Positions 50,599 through 60,995 of a DNA stretch of 64,000 nucleotides are shown piece by piece. Both the position numbers and the translations under genes were made by a program. The stretch's first letter is position 1; the number at the start of each line of letters is the position of its first letter. The stretch is from contig NZ_WBXO01000011.1 in NCBI RefSeq assembly GCF_008933955.1, positions 34,999 through 98,998 of the forward strand. Direction: 5' to 3'. The notes under the pieces are model-generated. The model was not told the origin of the DNA. It made no database searches and saw only the letters and a list, made by a program, of their open reading frames with translations. This DNA is from Heliorestis acidaminivorans. Lineage in GTDB: Bacteria > Bacillota > Desulfitobacteriia > Heliobacteriales > Heliobacteriaceae.

Positions 50599-52176
50599 AT
50601 GACTTACAGCAAACTTAACCGCAGTGCTGCAACACTTACTAAGTGTCGGACTCCCGACAGTATCGTTCCTTTCTCGGGCCTTTGCGCCACCTGTTTAGAC
50701 GGTTGCCCAGGTTTTTGTGAAGTGGGCAAAGCGGCTTATCGTTCCAAAGAGACACTTTATCCCCAACCTTTTGGAACTACTACCTCCGCTTCAGAAAAAG
50801 ACTACCCCGTTGACTACTCACACTTCAATATTATGGGAACAGCTGTAGGTGCTCACGGTATTGAAGCGGACTCTGATAAAGCTATCTTCCCGGCCGCCAA
50901 CATAGAAACGGAAATCGGTAATGAACATAAAATCAAACTGAAAAACCCTATTATTGTTGCTGGTATGGGCTCTACTAACGTAGCCGCTAACAACTGGGAT
51001 CATCTAGCTTCTGGCTGTGCTATCTCCGGTGCCGCCATAGTTATTGGTGAGAATATTTGTGGCATGGACCCTAACGTAGAGATCAAAAACGGTCGTGTTG
51101 TCCACTCTCCTGCTTTAGAAAAGAGAGTTCGTGACTTCCAAGACTGGTACCAAGGCTATGGTTGCATTGCTGTGCAAGCTAACGTAGAAGACACTCGCCT
51201 TGGAGTACAAGAGTACGCTATTGAGAAGCTCGGCGTTACTGCTGTAGAACTCAAGTGGGGTCAAGGTGCTAAAGACATTGGCGGTGAAGTTAAGCTCAAC
51301 TCTTTAGAGAGAGCTCTCGAATTACACAGCCGTGGCTATATCGTTTTACCTGATCCAACTGACGCTGGCGTGCAAAGGGCTTACAAGAGCGGATCCTTCA
51401 AAGAGTTCGAGCGTCACTCCCGCGTAGGTATGGTAACTCGTGAATCTTTCATGGCTCGTGTGGAAGAGTTACGTCAAGCTGGTGCTAAGAACATCTTCTT
51501 GAAGACCGGTGCTTATAGAGCTGTAGACTTAGCTAGAGCTGTTAAGTTTGCTTCCGATGCTAAGCTAGACTTGCTTACTGTCGACGGTGCTGGTGGCGGT
51601 ACTGGTATGAGCCCTTGGAGAATGATGAACGAGTGGGGCGTACCAACTATCTACATTCAGTCCCTCTTGATTAAGTATCTTGACCAGCTGAAAGAGAAAG
51701 GTGCGTACATCCCACCTGTAGCTATCGCTGGTGGTATCACCTTAGAAGATCAGATGTTCAAAGCTTTTGCCATGGGTTCTCCTTACATTAAAGTTATTGC
51801 CATGGCTCGTTCACCTCTCACAGCCGCTATGGTTGGTAAAACTATCGGCAACCAGATCAAAGAAGGTAAGGTTTCTGGCGACGCTGCCAAGTACGGCACC
51901 AATGTGGAGCAAATCTTCGCACAAGCTTGCAATGTGAAGAATATGCTCGGCGATCGCTACAGTGATCTCCCAGTTGGTGCCATTGGTGTGTACAGTTACT
52001 TTGAGCGCCTCGGCATGGGCCTTAAGCAGTTTATGTGTGGTGCTCGCAAATTCTCCCTCGACTACATCACTCGTGATGACGTTGTGGCTCTCACCAAAGA
52101 AGCGGCTGAAATCAGCGGCATTCGTTACATCATGGAACATGATGAAGAAGAAGCTCAAGCTATCTTAAATAGCTAA
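50599..52176 (+). CDS. FMN-binding glutamate synthase-like protein
   Basis: A 525-residue protein corresponding to the FMN/ferredoxin-binding glutamate synthase core without the amidotransferase part. Residues ~18-50 carry a cysteine cluster (CRTPDSIV, then LCATCLDGCPGFC) for an iron-sulfur cluster. The TIM barrel shows NPIIVAGMGSTNVAANNWDH, VELKWGQGAKDIGGEVK, LLTVDGAGGGTGMSPWRMM and VAIAGGITLEDQMFKAFAMG, the FMN-site glycine runs. ATG follows GGAGG at nine bases. Directly after glnA, so likely a glutamate- or ammonia-handling partner; whether it makes glutamate by itself is unproven. Confidence 0.82.
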   Translation: MTYSKLNRSAATLTKCRTPDSIVPFSGLCATCLDGCPGFCEVGKAAYRSKETLYPQPFGTTTSASEKDYPVDYSHFNIMGTAVGAHGIEADSDKAIFPAANIETEIGNEHKIKLKNPIIVAGMGSTNVAANNWDHLASGCAISGAAIVIGENICGMDPNVEIKNGRVVHSPALEKRVRDFQDWYQGYGCIAVQANVEDTRLGVQEYAIEKLGVTAVELKWGQGAKDIGGEVKLNSLERALELHSRGYIVLPDPTDAGVQRAYKSGSFKEFERHSRVGMVTRESFMARVEELRQAGAKNIFLKTGAYRAVDLARAVKFASDAKLDLLTVDGAGGGTGMSPWRMMNEWGVPTIYIQSLLIKYLDQLKEKGAYIPPVAIAGGITLEDQMFKAFAMGSPYIKVIAMARSPLTAAMVGKTIGNQIKEGKVSGDAAKYGTNVEQIFAQACNVKNMLGDRYSDLPVGAIGVYSYFERLGMGLKQFMCGARKFSLDYITRDDVVALTKEAAEISGIRYIMEHDEEEAQAILNS

Positions 52177-52178
52177 TC

Positions 52179-52222
52179 AAAAAAAGGCCTACTCCTAAGC
52201 TAGTGGAGTGGGCCTTTTTTTG
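52179..52222. terminator. Bidirectional terminator
   Basis: AAAAAAAGGCCTACTCC / GGAGTGGGCCTTTTTTT arms (one G-T pair), overlapping the stop of the converging rfbD. Confidence 0.85.
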
Positions 52223-53099
52223 CTTTTAGGAGAGAAGCTAAAGATGCTTGCCAGGGAGGTAAAGCAATACCAAAATCTTTTTGTAGCTCTGTAGTAGATA
52301 GAACAGAATAAGCAGGTCTTTGAGCAAAAGAAGGGTAAGCTTCTGTAGCAACAGGTTTAAGAGAAGCCCATAACTTGTTAGGATGATTACTGCGCATGAT
52401 TTTTAGAATTTCTTCAGCAAAGCCAAACCAACTGGTAGCTCCCTTAGCACTTAGGTGGTAAAGCTGTTTATAATCGGACCAGTGCGATACTTTGCGCAGT
52501 ACTTTTTCAACTAATTGTACTGTAGCTAGCGCTAGAGTACTGCTGTCATTAGGGACACCTATCTGATCGTCTACCACGGCAACTTCTTTCTTTTCTTCTA
52601 AAAGATTTTTTATGGTCATGAGAAAATTTTGACCTCTTAGTCCGTAAATCCAGCTAGTACGCAAGATTAGATAAGCACCATCTACAGCTTGAATAGCCTG
52701 TTCGCCCTCTAACTTACTCTGTCCATAGCGGTTTAAGGGGCTAGGTTCATCATCTTCTGTGTAAGGTGCATGTTTATCTCCATTGAAAACGTAGTCTGTT
52801 GAATAGTGAATGAGCATTCCATTAGTTTTTTTTAACTCTTCTGCCAGAATGGCTGGTGCGAGAGCATTCACTTTTTGAGCTAAGACAGGTTCTTCTTCCG
52901 CTTTATCAACAGCCGTATATGCACCTGCATTGATTACTAGATCAGGGCGTATCAGGCGCATATATTCTCGAATAGTATCTGGTTCAGATAAGTCCAGTTG
53001 ACTTCGTTCGAGGGCGATAAGATCACCTAAGGGTGCTAGCAAAGGTTCTAACTGTGAACCTAGTTGACCTTTTTTTCCGATGAGCAATATTCGGGGCAT
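52200..53099 (-). CDS. rfbD: dTDP-4-dehydrorhamnose reductase
   Basis: A 299-residue SDR enzyme that makes dTDP-L-rhamnose in the last step. It has ILLIGKKGQLGSQL, INAGAYTAVDKAEEE, IHYSTDYVFNG, the catalytic Y-x3-K in RYGQSKLEGEQ and LILRTSWIYG, with the specific VPNDSSTLALA. It lies far from the other rhamnose genes (rfbA, rfbB, rfbC), none of which occur in this window. It begins with ATG; its own promoter is in the ~290-base upstream gap shared with the U32 gene. Confidence 0.92.
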   Translation of the reverse strand: MPRILLIGKKGQLGSQLEPLLAPLGDLIALERSQLDLSEPDTIREYMRLIRPDLVINAGAYTAVDKAEEEPVLAQKVNALAPAILAEELKKTNGMLIHYSTDYVFNGDKHAPYTEDDEPSPLNRYGQSKLEGEQAIQAVDGAYLILRTSWIYGLRGQNFLMTIKNLLEEKKEVAVVDDQIGVPNDSSTLALATVQLVEKVLRKVSHWSDYKQLYHLSAKGATSWFGFAEEILKIMRSNHPNKLWASLKPVATEAYPSFAQRPAYSVLSTTELQKDFGIALPPWQASLASLLKAKKGPLH

Positions 53100-53389
53100 G
53101 CCCGAACCTCCTAATTTTTACTTTCTAATGCCTAAAGGAAGGTGGACCCTTTCAGTGAGTACACAAAAGGCCTGTTCGTTTGTGCATATTGGCCTATGCT
53201 TTTGATACAAGCTTTGTTGTAGTCATAGACAAGGTTACGACAACCTCTTTTGGGCCTAGACTTTCTTTTCAATCTATGAAAGGATAGAGAAAAGGGTGTA
53301 TGGGCCTTTCTTTTTCATTGGTCAAGCATTTGTTATAATGAGATATGTAGAAAAAGATAGAATGTAAGCAAACGTAAGGAGGCCACTTT

Positions 53390-56029
53390 GTGCCTGAATT
53401 GCCTGAATTATTAGCGCCGGCTGGTTCGATGGAAGCTCTACGAGGTGCTATCGAAAATGGAGCCGATGCTGTCTACTTAGGTGGCACCCGTTTTGGTGCT
53501 CGCCAATATGCCTCTAACTTTGACCTCGATGAATTAGCTCAAGCTGTTCAATATGCTCATCAACGTAATGTTGCTGTTTATGTAACCGTCAATACGTTGC
53601 TTCATGATCGAGAGCTAGAGGAGCTGACTGATTATGCTCGCCAGCTATATTTAGCTCAAGTAGATGCTCTCATTATTCAAGACCTAGGTGTATTACGCAG
53701 GTTGCGTACTCTTTTTCCAGACTGGGAGCTTCATGGCAGTACGCAGATGACTGTAAGCAATGTTGAAGGAGCAGCTTTTTTGGCTCAAGAAGGTTTGAAT
53801 AGAATCGTTTTAGCCAGAGAATTATCGCTTACGGAGATTCAGAAGATTACAGAGCTTCCCAATATAGAAGTAGAGGTCTTCGTCCACGGGGCTCTTTGCA
53901 TTTGCTACTCTGGTCAATGTCTCATGTCTAGTCTCATTGGAGGACGAAGTGGAAACCGCGGTCGTTGTGCGCAACCTTGTCGACTAACTTATGACTTGGT
54001 CGATGAAGAGGGGCAAAATCTAATAGATGGAAAAAAAGTAGGCCACCATTTACTAAGTCCTAGAGACATTAAGACTATCGAACATCTACCAGCTTTAATC
54101 GCAGCAGGTGTTAAATCCCTAAAAATAGAAGGAAGAATGAAAAAGCCCGAATATGTAGCTACTGTCGTTCATCAGTACCGTCAGGCTCTTGATCGAGCTT
54201 TAGAAGGATCTTTTCAGGTACTAGAAGAGGAAGAAAGACGACTCCATCAGATCTTTAACCGCTCTTTTTCACCTTCTTATTTGCAAGGTAACCCTGGTCA
54301 AGACTTGATGAGTTATAAAAGGCCCAATCATCGTGGTTTTTATATAGGACGAGTCAGAAGCAGTGATTACAAACAAAATCTTGTACACATCGATTTGGAT
54401 GAAACTTTATCTCTAGAAGACGAAATTGAAGCCTGGGTCTCTAAAGGTGGTCGAACTACTACAGCTGTCAAGGAAATGACTGTAGCAGAAGAAAAAAGAG
54501 AAAAAGCCTTACCGGGAGAAGTTGTAACTCTTTCCTGGCAAGGCGCTTTCCGTACAGGCGATCGGGTTTTTAAGATATATGACCATGAATTGATGAATTG
54601 GGCTCGCCAATCTTACCAGCGCCCAAGCCTCTTAAGTCGCATCCCTTTAGTAGGTCAGGTGACTGCCCAAGTAGGCTTACCACTGACGGTAACTTACTGT
54701 GATGGAGAAGGTAACAAAGGACAAGCTAGTACAGAAGATGTTGTCCAAATAGCGTTGAAACGACCTTTGACAGAAGAGGTTTTGAGAGAGCAACTAGGTC
54801 GGCTCGGTACAACTGCCTTTTCCTTAGAAAGCTTAGAATGTCAGCTCGACTCAGCGGCCATGGTACCTTTAAGGCAATTGAACGAAGTACGCCGTCAAGC
54901 TATTGCTGAATTAGAAAAAAATCGAGCAGAGAGATTCACTAATCCTGCTCTTGATGAGGAAATTTGGCGGCAGAATCTGCGAAAAATCCAAAAGCCTTCG
55001 CCACTAGCTCAGAACGACACTGTCACTGTTGAGGCAGGGAAAAGGCTTTCATCTAAACCCTCAGCAAAGCCCTCCGGCAAAGCTTCTTCAGGGCCTTTGC
55101 TTTCTGTTACCGTAGAAGGTCTGGCCGCTGTACAAAGCGCCATAGAAGGTGGAGCAGATGAAATCTACTTAAGCACAGAAGGCTTTCGTCACCGTCGACC
55201 TTTTCAGGTAGGAGAAGAGAAAAAAGCTCTTGAGCTTTGTAGCAAGTCAGGCCTACAAGCTGTCGTCGCTTTGCCTCAGCTCTATCGAGTAGAACAAGAA
55301 AAAGAAGTAGAAGCAATTATCAGCAGATGGTATTCTGCAGGCGCTCGTACCTTTCTTATTGCTAATCTAGGATATCTACCATTGTTAAGAACCTTGAGCC
55401 TAACAGGAGCAGACTTGCAGATCAGAGCTGACTATCCACTCTGGGTAATGAACACAGAAGCGGCCTCTTTTTTACGTGAGCAAGGACTAGATAGCTTTAC
55501 CCTTAGTCCAGAGCTAGCGTGGATTCAGATAGAAAAAATGATGCAAGTGACAGCACCGAAGAAGGGCTTAACAGCAAAGGATTTTGAAATGATTATTCAT
55601 GGCTCATTGAACATGATGATTAGCGAATATTGTGCCGCTGGTGCACTTCTTGGTGAGCGGAGCAATCAAAAAGCTTGTAACAAGCCTTGTCTGCGTCACA
55701 AAGAACTTTATCTACAAGACCGCATGAATTTTCGATTTCCGATCTACGTTGATGCCTTTTGTCGCATGCACTTAATGAATGCCAAAGATCTTGCTCTGAT
55801 AGAAAAGTTACCACAACTAGCTCAACTAGGCTTGGGAAGATTGCGTATCGAAGGTCGTACAGAATCACCGGCCTGGATAAAAAAAGTTACTACTATCTAT
55901 AGCCAAGCCTTAAAGCTGTGGCGAACAGGCAAATTGCAAGATCAGCATCTTCAGAAAGCCGTGACAGAGCTTACTTCTTGTCACCAAGCAGGATATACGA
56001 AAGGTCATCTATTCCGCGGTGTTGAGTAA
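53390..56029 (+). CDS. U32 family peptidase-like protein (RlhA-type) with duplicated module
   Basis: An 879-residue protein. The first half is a U32 domain: ELLAPAGSMEALRGAIENGADAVYLG as read in blocks, LHGSTQMTVSN, VEVFVHGALCICYSGQCLMSS and GRCAQPCRL (four cysteines, an iron-sulfur site in known members), then KIEGRMKKPEYV. A middle DUF3656-like region follows. The C-terminal half is a second, diverged copy with FEMIIHGSLNMMISEYCAAG and RIEGRTESPAWI. E. coli RlhA hydroxylates C2501 of 23S rRNA. GTG follows AAGGAGG. It is followed by mutS2. Confidence 0.9.
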   Translation: MPELPELLAPAGSMEALRGAIENGADAVYLGGTRFGARQYASNFDLDELAQAVQYAHQRNVAVYVTVNTLLHDRELEELTDYARQLYLAQVDALIIQDLGVLRRLRTLFPDWELHGSTQMTVSNVEGAAFLAQEGLNRIVLARELSLTEIQKITELPNIEVEVFVHGALCICYSGQCLMSSLIGGRSGNRGRCAQPCRLTYDLVDEEGQNLIDGKKVGHHLLSPRDIKTIEHLPALIAAGVKSLKIEGRMKKPEYVATVVHQYRQALDRALEGSFQVLEEEERRLHQIFNRSFSPSYLQGNPGQDLMSYKRPNHRGFYIGRVRSSDYKQNLVHIDLDETLSLEDEIEAWVSKGGRTTTAVKEMTVAEEKREKALPGEVVTLSWQGAFRTGDRVFKIYDHELMNWARQSYQRPSLLSRIPLVGQVTAQVGLPLTVTYCDGEGNKGQASTEDVVQIALKRPLTEEVLREQLGRLGTTAFSLESLECQLDSAAMVPLRQLNEVRRQAIAELEKNRAERFTNPALDEEIWRQNLRKIQKPSPLAQNDTVTVEAGKRLSSKPSAKPSGKASSGPLLSVTVEGLAAVQSAIEGGADEIYLSTEGFRHRRPFQVGEEKKALELCSKSGLQAVVALPQLYRVEQEKEVEAIISRWYSAGARTFLIANLGYLPLLRTLSLTGADLQIRADYPLWVMNTEAASFLREQGLDSFTLSPELAWIQIEKMMQVTAPKKGLTAKDFEMIIHGSLNMMISEYCAAGALLGERSNQKACNKPCLRHKELYLQDRMNFRFPIYVDAFCRMHLMNAKDLALIEKLPQLAQLGLGRLRIEGRTESPAWIKKVTTIYSQALKLWRTGKLQDQHLQKAVTELTSCHQAGYTKGHLFRGVE

Positions 56030-56088
56030 GCAGAAAAAACATTAAAAAAAGCAAATTGGCAAGACAAAGGGAGAGAAAAAGCATTTTG

Positions 56089-58458
56089 ATGGATCCGATC
56101 TTGCACAAGCTGGAGTTTTATAAAATTATTGAAAACCTAGCCCAACTGTGCACTTCTTCATTAGGCAAAGAAAAAGCCCAAGAGCTTAGGCCTTCCACCA
56201 AAGGTTGGCATATTAAAGATGGGCTAGCGGAAACGACAGAAGCGAAAGAAACGCTTCGTCTTCGTCCCAGCGTGCCCTTAGCTGGTCTTCAAGATATTCG
56301 TTCTGCTCTCAAAAAAGCACAAATCGGTGGTCTCTTAGAGCCGGAGGAGCTTTTGCGAGTTTCTTCTACCTTGCGAGCTTCAAGGAAAATGCGCACATTC
56401 CTAACTACAGAAGAGAAAGAAGAAAGGCCCATTCCCATGCTTAAAGCACTAGCTGAAGGTCTGGGCAATTATCGCAACATAGAAGAAGAGATTAACCGTT
56501 GCATTATTGGAGAAGGGGAAATTGCTGACAATGCATCAGCAGAACTACAACGGATTCGTAAAACGATTAAAACCTTTCAAACAAGAGTACGGGAAAAGTT
56601 AGAAGCTATTATTCGAAGTCCCGAAAAACAAAAATACTTACAAGAAGCTCTCGTCACTGTGCGCGGTGACCGCTATGTTGTTCCTGTCCGTCAAGAATAT
56701 CGCAACCAGATTCCTGGGCTTATCCACGATCAGTCAGCCTCTGGTGCCACCGTATTTATTGAACCTATGGCTGTTGTCGAATTGAACAATGACTTGAAAC
56801 GCTATCATGCCGCTGAGAAAACGGAAATCTTAAGAATTTTGCAAAGTCTTTCTGTTCTAGTAGGGCAAGAAAGCGAAGATATAGCTGTAAGTACAGAAAT
56901 CCTCAGCCGTCTTGACTTTATCTTTGCCAAAGCTAGACTGTCACAGAAAATGGATGGTGGAGAACCAGCTATCAATCAAAGGGGACAGTTGACTATTCGC
57001 TCAGGTAGACACCCTTTGATTACAGGCAAAGTTGTCCCTGTCTCAATTGAGTTAGGGAAAAAATTTCGAACTCTCGTCATTACAGGCCCTAATACAGGTG
57101 GAAAAACAGTAACCTTAAAGACTGTAGGCCTTCTAACGCTTATGGCTCAGGCTGGCTTGCATGTACCTGCTGAACCAGGCACAGAGCTAGCTATTTTTGA
57201 ACAGATTTTCGTAGATATAGGTGACGAACAATCTATCGAACAATCATTAAGTACTTTCTCATCTCACATGACTAATCTCGTACAGATTTTGGAAAAAACA
57301 GACTCTTCAAGCTTAGTTTTACTAGACGAACTCGGAGCAGGCACCGATCCTACGGAAGGTGCTGCCCTTGCTCAAGCCATACTAGAGTACTTACACCAAA
57401 AAGGTGCTAAAACCATCGCCACCACACACTACAGCGAGCTCAAAACTTTTGCCTATACGAGTGAAGAAATTGAAAACGCTAGCGTAGAATTCGACATTGA
57501 AACCTTAAGCCCCACCTACCGATTGCTCATCGGTCGACCAGGTCGCTCTAATGCTTTCGAGATTTCAGGACGGCTAGGCTTAAGTCATAATATTATCGAT
57601 CGCGCGCGCTCACTGCTTACGCAAGATGAACGAAACGTAGCTAACTTGATTGAACACCTCGAAGCTAATCAAGTAGAAGCGCAAAAAGAACGAGAAGAAG
57701 CTATGCGCTTACGACAAGAAGCAGAAGAATTACGACGAAAACTAGATCAGAGAGAAAAGGCTTGGCGAGAAAAAGAAGATAAAATCTTAATAAAAGCTCG
57801 TGACGAAGCTTATCGTATCGTGAAAGAAGCGAAAGATGAAAGCGAGCGCATCGTCAAAGATTTACGCTTAGCAATGAAGCGCTTGCCTATTAAGGAAGAA
57901 TTGCTCAAAGCAGAACAAGAACGTAACAAATTAAGGCAAATGCAAGATACAATTACAGGGCAAAGGCTAAATAAAGAAGAAAGAGCCCATAATGGGCTCA
58001 AAACAGTAAAAATCGGCCAAACTGTACGCGTGCCAAGACTCAATCAAAAAGGCAGTGTATTAACACTGCCTAATAATCAAGGTGACCTGCAAATTCAAGC
58101 AGGTATTTTGAAGCTTACCGTAAATATTAAAGAACTAGAAGCTACAGAAGAAGAAAAAGAGGAAAAAGGAAGAACATCTTACGCAGTCATGGCCGGAGAT
58201 AAAGCGCGAGAAATCTCTAGAGAATTAGATTTCCGTGGTACTACTGTTGATGAAGCTATGGAACAAGTCGCCAAGTACCTAGATGATGCCTATCTTACAG
58301 GCACTTCACCTGTGTATCTCATTCATGGTAAAGGAACAGGCGCCTTGCGCTCCGCTATCAGAAGCTATCTGAAAAACCATCATTACATCAAATCCTTCCG
58401 CAATGGAGAGCAGGGTGAAGGTGGTCTCGGCGTTACTGTTGTTGAGATGAAAAGCTAA
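56089..58458 (+). CDS. mutS2: Endonuclease MutS2
   Basis: A 789-residue anti-recombination and ribosome-rescue ATPase. N-terminal core/lever domains lead to the ATPase: VITGPNTGGKTVTLKTVGLL (Walker A), LLDELGAGTDPTEGAALAQAIL (Walker B), TTHYSELK. A coiled-coil region and KOW-like segment (IGQTVRVPRLNQKGSVL) come next, then the Smr nuclease (LDFRGTTVDEAMEQV, LIHGKGTGALRSAI). The alternative start 11 codons upstream lacks a ribosome site; a TTG just before ATG is also possible. Its stop overlaps the stop of the converging PBP gene. Confidence 0.97.
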   Translation: MDPILHKLEFYKIIENLAQLCTSSLGKEKAQELRPSTKGWHIKDGLAETTEAKETLRLRPSVPLAGLQDIRSALKKAQIGGLLEPEELLRVSSTLRASRKMRTFLTTEEKEERPIPMLKALAEGLGNYRNIEEEINRCIIGEGEIADNASAELQRIRKTIKTFQTRVREKLEAIIRSPEKQKYLQEALVTVRGDRYVVPVRQEYRNQIPGLIHDQSASGATVFIEPMAVVELNNDLKRYHAAEKTEILRILQSLSVLVGQESEDIAVSTEILSRLDFIFAKARLSQKMDGGEPAINQRGQLTIRSGRHPLITGKVVPVSIELGKKFRTLVITGPNTGGKTVTLKTVGLLTLMAQAGLHVPAEPGTELAIFEQIFVDIGDEQSIEQSLSTFSSHMTNLVQILEKTDSSSLVLLDELGAGTDPTEGAALAQAILEYLHQKGAKTIATTHYSELKTFAYTSEEIENASVEFDIETLSPTYRLLIGRPGRSNAFEISGRLGLSHNIIDRARSLLTQDERNVANLIEHLEANQVEAQKEREEAMRLRQEAEELRRKLDQREKAWREKEDKILIKARDEAYRIVKEAKDESERIVKDLRLAMKRLPIKEELLKAEQERNKLRQMQDTITGQRLNKEERAHNGLKTVKIGQTVRVPRLNQKGSVLTLPNNQGDLQIQAGILKLTVNIKELEATEEEKEEKGRTSYAVMAGDKAREISRELDFRGTTVDEAMEQVAKYLDDAYLTGTSPVYLIHGKGTGALRSAIRSYLKNHHYIKSFRNGEQGEGGLGVTVVEMKS

Positions 58459-60995
58459 AAGAGTTCTGCCGGTGGTGTTAAGGGTCTCTCTATAACATCA
58501 TCGGCTTCTTGTTTTTTCTCTTCTTCATCTTTTTTCCCATTCCCTGAAGCAGGAGGTTCAGCAGGAACAGATGGGACATTGCGATCATTTTGAGAAGGCG
58601 ACGAATTGCCAGAAGAATTAGAAGATGAGTTTTGTTGTTGCTGATTATTTTCAGCAGGAGAAGGTGAGGGAGTTGCAGGTGCTGGTGTTGGAACAGCTGG
58701 CGTTTCATTAGGTCTCAAAGGTACATCTGGTGTATTGTTAGAATCAGCATCATCTGCATCTTCATCCGCTACGATAGGCGTTGGCACTTCTAATGCCGCA
58801 TCTAGAGGTCGCTTTGCACCTGTATAGGGAACGGGCCTTTGTAAAAAGACAGCTCTAGTCAAGCCACCTTCACAGTCATCACCAAAAGTATAAGGTAAGC
58901 CTGTATCGACACAAACAACACCTTCTACCCACACATTGCTCGTCTCTTTTGGCACAGTTCGCTCATCAAAAATTTCGGTTTTTATAAATTGAGAAGGAGT
59001 AAGGTCGCTAGGTAACATACCAGACTTAATATCCACAGCTACTTCTGTCAGACCACGAGGTCTTGGAAAAGCTTTTACAGGCACATCTCTTAGCGCCGCC
59101 GTCATTACAGAGCGCCATATTTGAGCGGGATAAGAACCACCATAAGTTTGATAAAGGTAGTTGTTGCGGTCTGTTTGGTCATATCCCATCCAGACAACCC
59201 CAACAAGCTCGGGCGTATAAGCGGCAAACCAAGCATCTTTGTTACCGCGCATGCCTCGAAACTGAGGATCGTCTTTTGGTAATTCCGTCGTCCCTGTTTT
59301 ACCAGCTACAGGACGATTCATCTGTGCTCGCGTACCCGTACCACTTTGTACAACTGTCTCTAACATACTTGTCATCAGATAAGCTGACGTTTCTTTCATT
59401 ACAATATCTTGTTTCGGTTTAGCTTGAACATAAACATTGCCTTCGCGATCGAGTATTTGCGTAACAGCATGGGGCTCAATCCATACCCCTTTGTTAGCAA
59501 AAGCACCGTAGGCACCAGCCATTTCCAAAGGGTTAGTTCCGTGAGTTAAACCACCTAGGCTAAGTCCTAAAACTTGATCTCTTTTGTCATCTAGAGACTT
59601 AATGCCAAGTCTTTTGGAAAAATTATAACCGTTTTGCACGCCAATCTCGTTAAGTAACTTAACAGCATAGATGTTCACAGAATACTGCGTTGCTTCCCGC
59701 ATCGTTATTAAACCACGATAAACGCCATCATAGTTATCTGGTTCATAATTACCGTAACGAACGGGAACATCGTCAACAACTGTTGCCGTTGTCCTTCCCA
59801 TCTCTAGAGCAGGAGCATAAACAGCAACTGGCTTAAAAGCAGAACCAGGTTGTCGCTTCAAGTCTGTAGCCCTGTTAAAACCTCTTTTAGCTGTATGCTC
59901 TCGACCGCCTACAAGAGCGCGAATCTGCCCTGTAGTATGATCGATAACGGCCATAGAAGCTTGCACAGGTTGACTTCCGCGGCTTGGAGGATAGTTTTTG
60001 CTGTCAGAAAGAGATGTTTCAGCTGGTCTCTGAACTTTAGGATCAACAGTCGTATAAATGCGTAAACCGCCTCTGTAGAGAAGGTTTTCGCTGATACCGT
60101 ATTTTTCAATAGTTTCCTGAATGACATAATCAACAAAATAAGGATAGAGGTTGGAGCTAGCTGAACCGACACGATTGCCGCGCTCCACTACAGTAGGTTG
60201 ATTTTGCTTTGCTTCTTCCGCTTCTTCCGCAGTAATGTAACCAAAACGATTCATCTGCGTCAGCACTAGCTGGCGGCGCTGTTCAGCCAGTTCAGGATTA
60301 CGGTAGGGAGACCAGTGGTTAGGAGCGTTAGGCATAGCCGCTAGTAAGGCCGCTTCATGAAGGCCTACTTCACTAATGGGCTTTCCGAAGAAAGTATGAG
60401 CGGCAGCTTGTACACCATAAGCACCTTCTCCGAAATAGATTCGATTCAGGTACATCTGAAAAATTTCATCTTTGGAGTAGGTACGCTCTAACTGAAAAGC
60501 AAGCATAGCCTCTTGTACTTTACGCTTTAATTTTTTATCAGGTGTCAAAAAAGCATTTTTTACTAACTGCTGTGTAATCGTAGAAGCACCTTGAGTACCA
60601 TAACCGCCTGTGATATTAGCCATAACAGCTCGAATCATAGCAAGAAAATCGACACCGTGGTGTTCATAGAACTTGTTATCCTCAATAGCCAAAAAGGCAT
60701 CAAGGACACTTTGTGGTATCGTATCTAATTCTACAAGGGTTCTGTTTTCCCCACCATGAAGCCTAGCAAACTCATTGCCATGAATATCGTATAAAATGCT
60801 TGTTGTATGAACATCTAAATCGTCAGGACTAAACGAAGGCGTATCGGTTGCCCACGCAAAAAGTAATCCTGATCCAACACCCAGGCCAACTACCAGCAGA
60901 ACTGCTGTGATAAAGATAATAAAGCGAGGCCAGTGAATTTTTCTTTTTTTGCGTTTCACTGTATTTTTTTGTTCCTGGGGTTTATCACGTTCCAC
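58455..60995 (-). CDS. Class A penicillin-binding protein (PBP1A type)
   Basis: An 846-residue bifunctional cell-wall polymerase anchored by one N-terminal transmembrane helix (~25-48) after a Lys/Arg-rich cytosolic start. The GT51 transglycosylase has IEDNKFYEHHGVDFLAM and QGASTITQQLVKNAF. The transpeptidase has the active Ser in RQPGSAFKP, then YSVN and GKTGTTELP. The ~130-residue C-terminal tail is Pro/Ser/Asn/Gln rich (PTPAPATPSPSP). GTG after AAAGGAGGG is chosen; the longer frame lacks a signal for translation. It is a convergent neighbour of mutS2. Confidence 0.95.
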   Translation of the reverse strand: MERDKPQEQKNTVKRKKRKIHWPRFIIFITAVLLVVGLGVGSGLLFAWATDTPSFSPDDLDVHTTSILYDIHGNEFARLHGGENRTLVELDTIPQSVLDAFLAIEDNKFYEHHGVDFLAMIRAVMANITGGYGTQGASTITQQLVKNAFLTPDKKLKRKVQEAMLAFQLERTYSKDEIFQMYLNRIYFGEGAYGVQAAAHTFFGKPISEVGLHEAALLAAMPNAPNHWSPYRNPELAEQRRQLVLTQMNRFGYITAEEAEEAKQNQPTVVERGNRVGSASSNLYPYFVDYVIQETIEKYGISENLLYRGGLRIYTTVDPKVQRPAETSLSDSKNYPPSRGSQPVQASMAVIDHTTGQIRALVGGREHTAKRGFNRATDLKRQPGSAFKPVAVYAPALEMGRTTATVVDDVPVRYGNYEPDNYDGVYRGLITMREATQYSVNIYAVKLLNEIGVQNGYNFSKRLGIKSLDDKRDQVLGLSLGGLTHGTNPLEMAGAYGAFANKGVWIEPHAVTQILDREGNVYVQAKPKQDIVMKETSAYLMTSMLETVVQSGTGTRAQMNRPVAGKTGTTELPKDDPQFRGMRGNKDAWFAAYTPELVGVVWMGYDQTDRNNYLYQTYGGSYPAQIWRSVMTAALRDVPVKAFPRPRGLTEVAVDIKSGMLPSDLTPSQFIKTEIFDERTVPKETSNVWVEGVVCVDTGLPYTFGDDCEGGLTRAVFLQRPVPYTGAKRPLDAALEVPTPIVADEDADDADSNNTPDVPLRPNETPAVPTPAPATPSPSPAENNQQQQNSSSNSSGNSSPSQNDRNVPSVPAEPPASGNGKKDEEEKKQEADDVIERPLTPPAELF

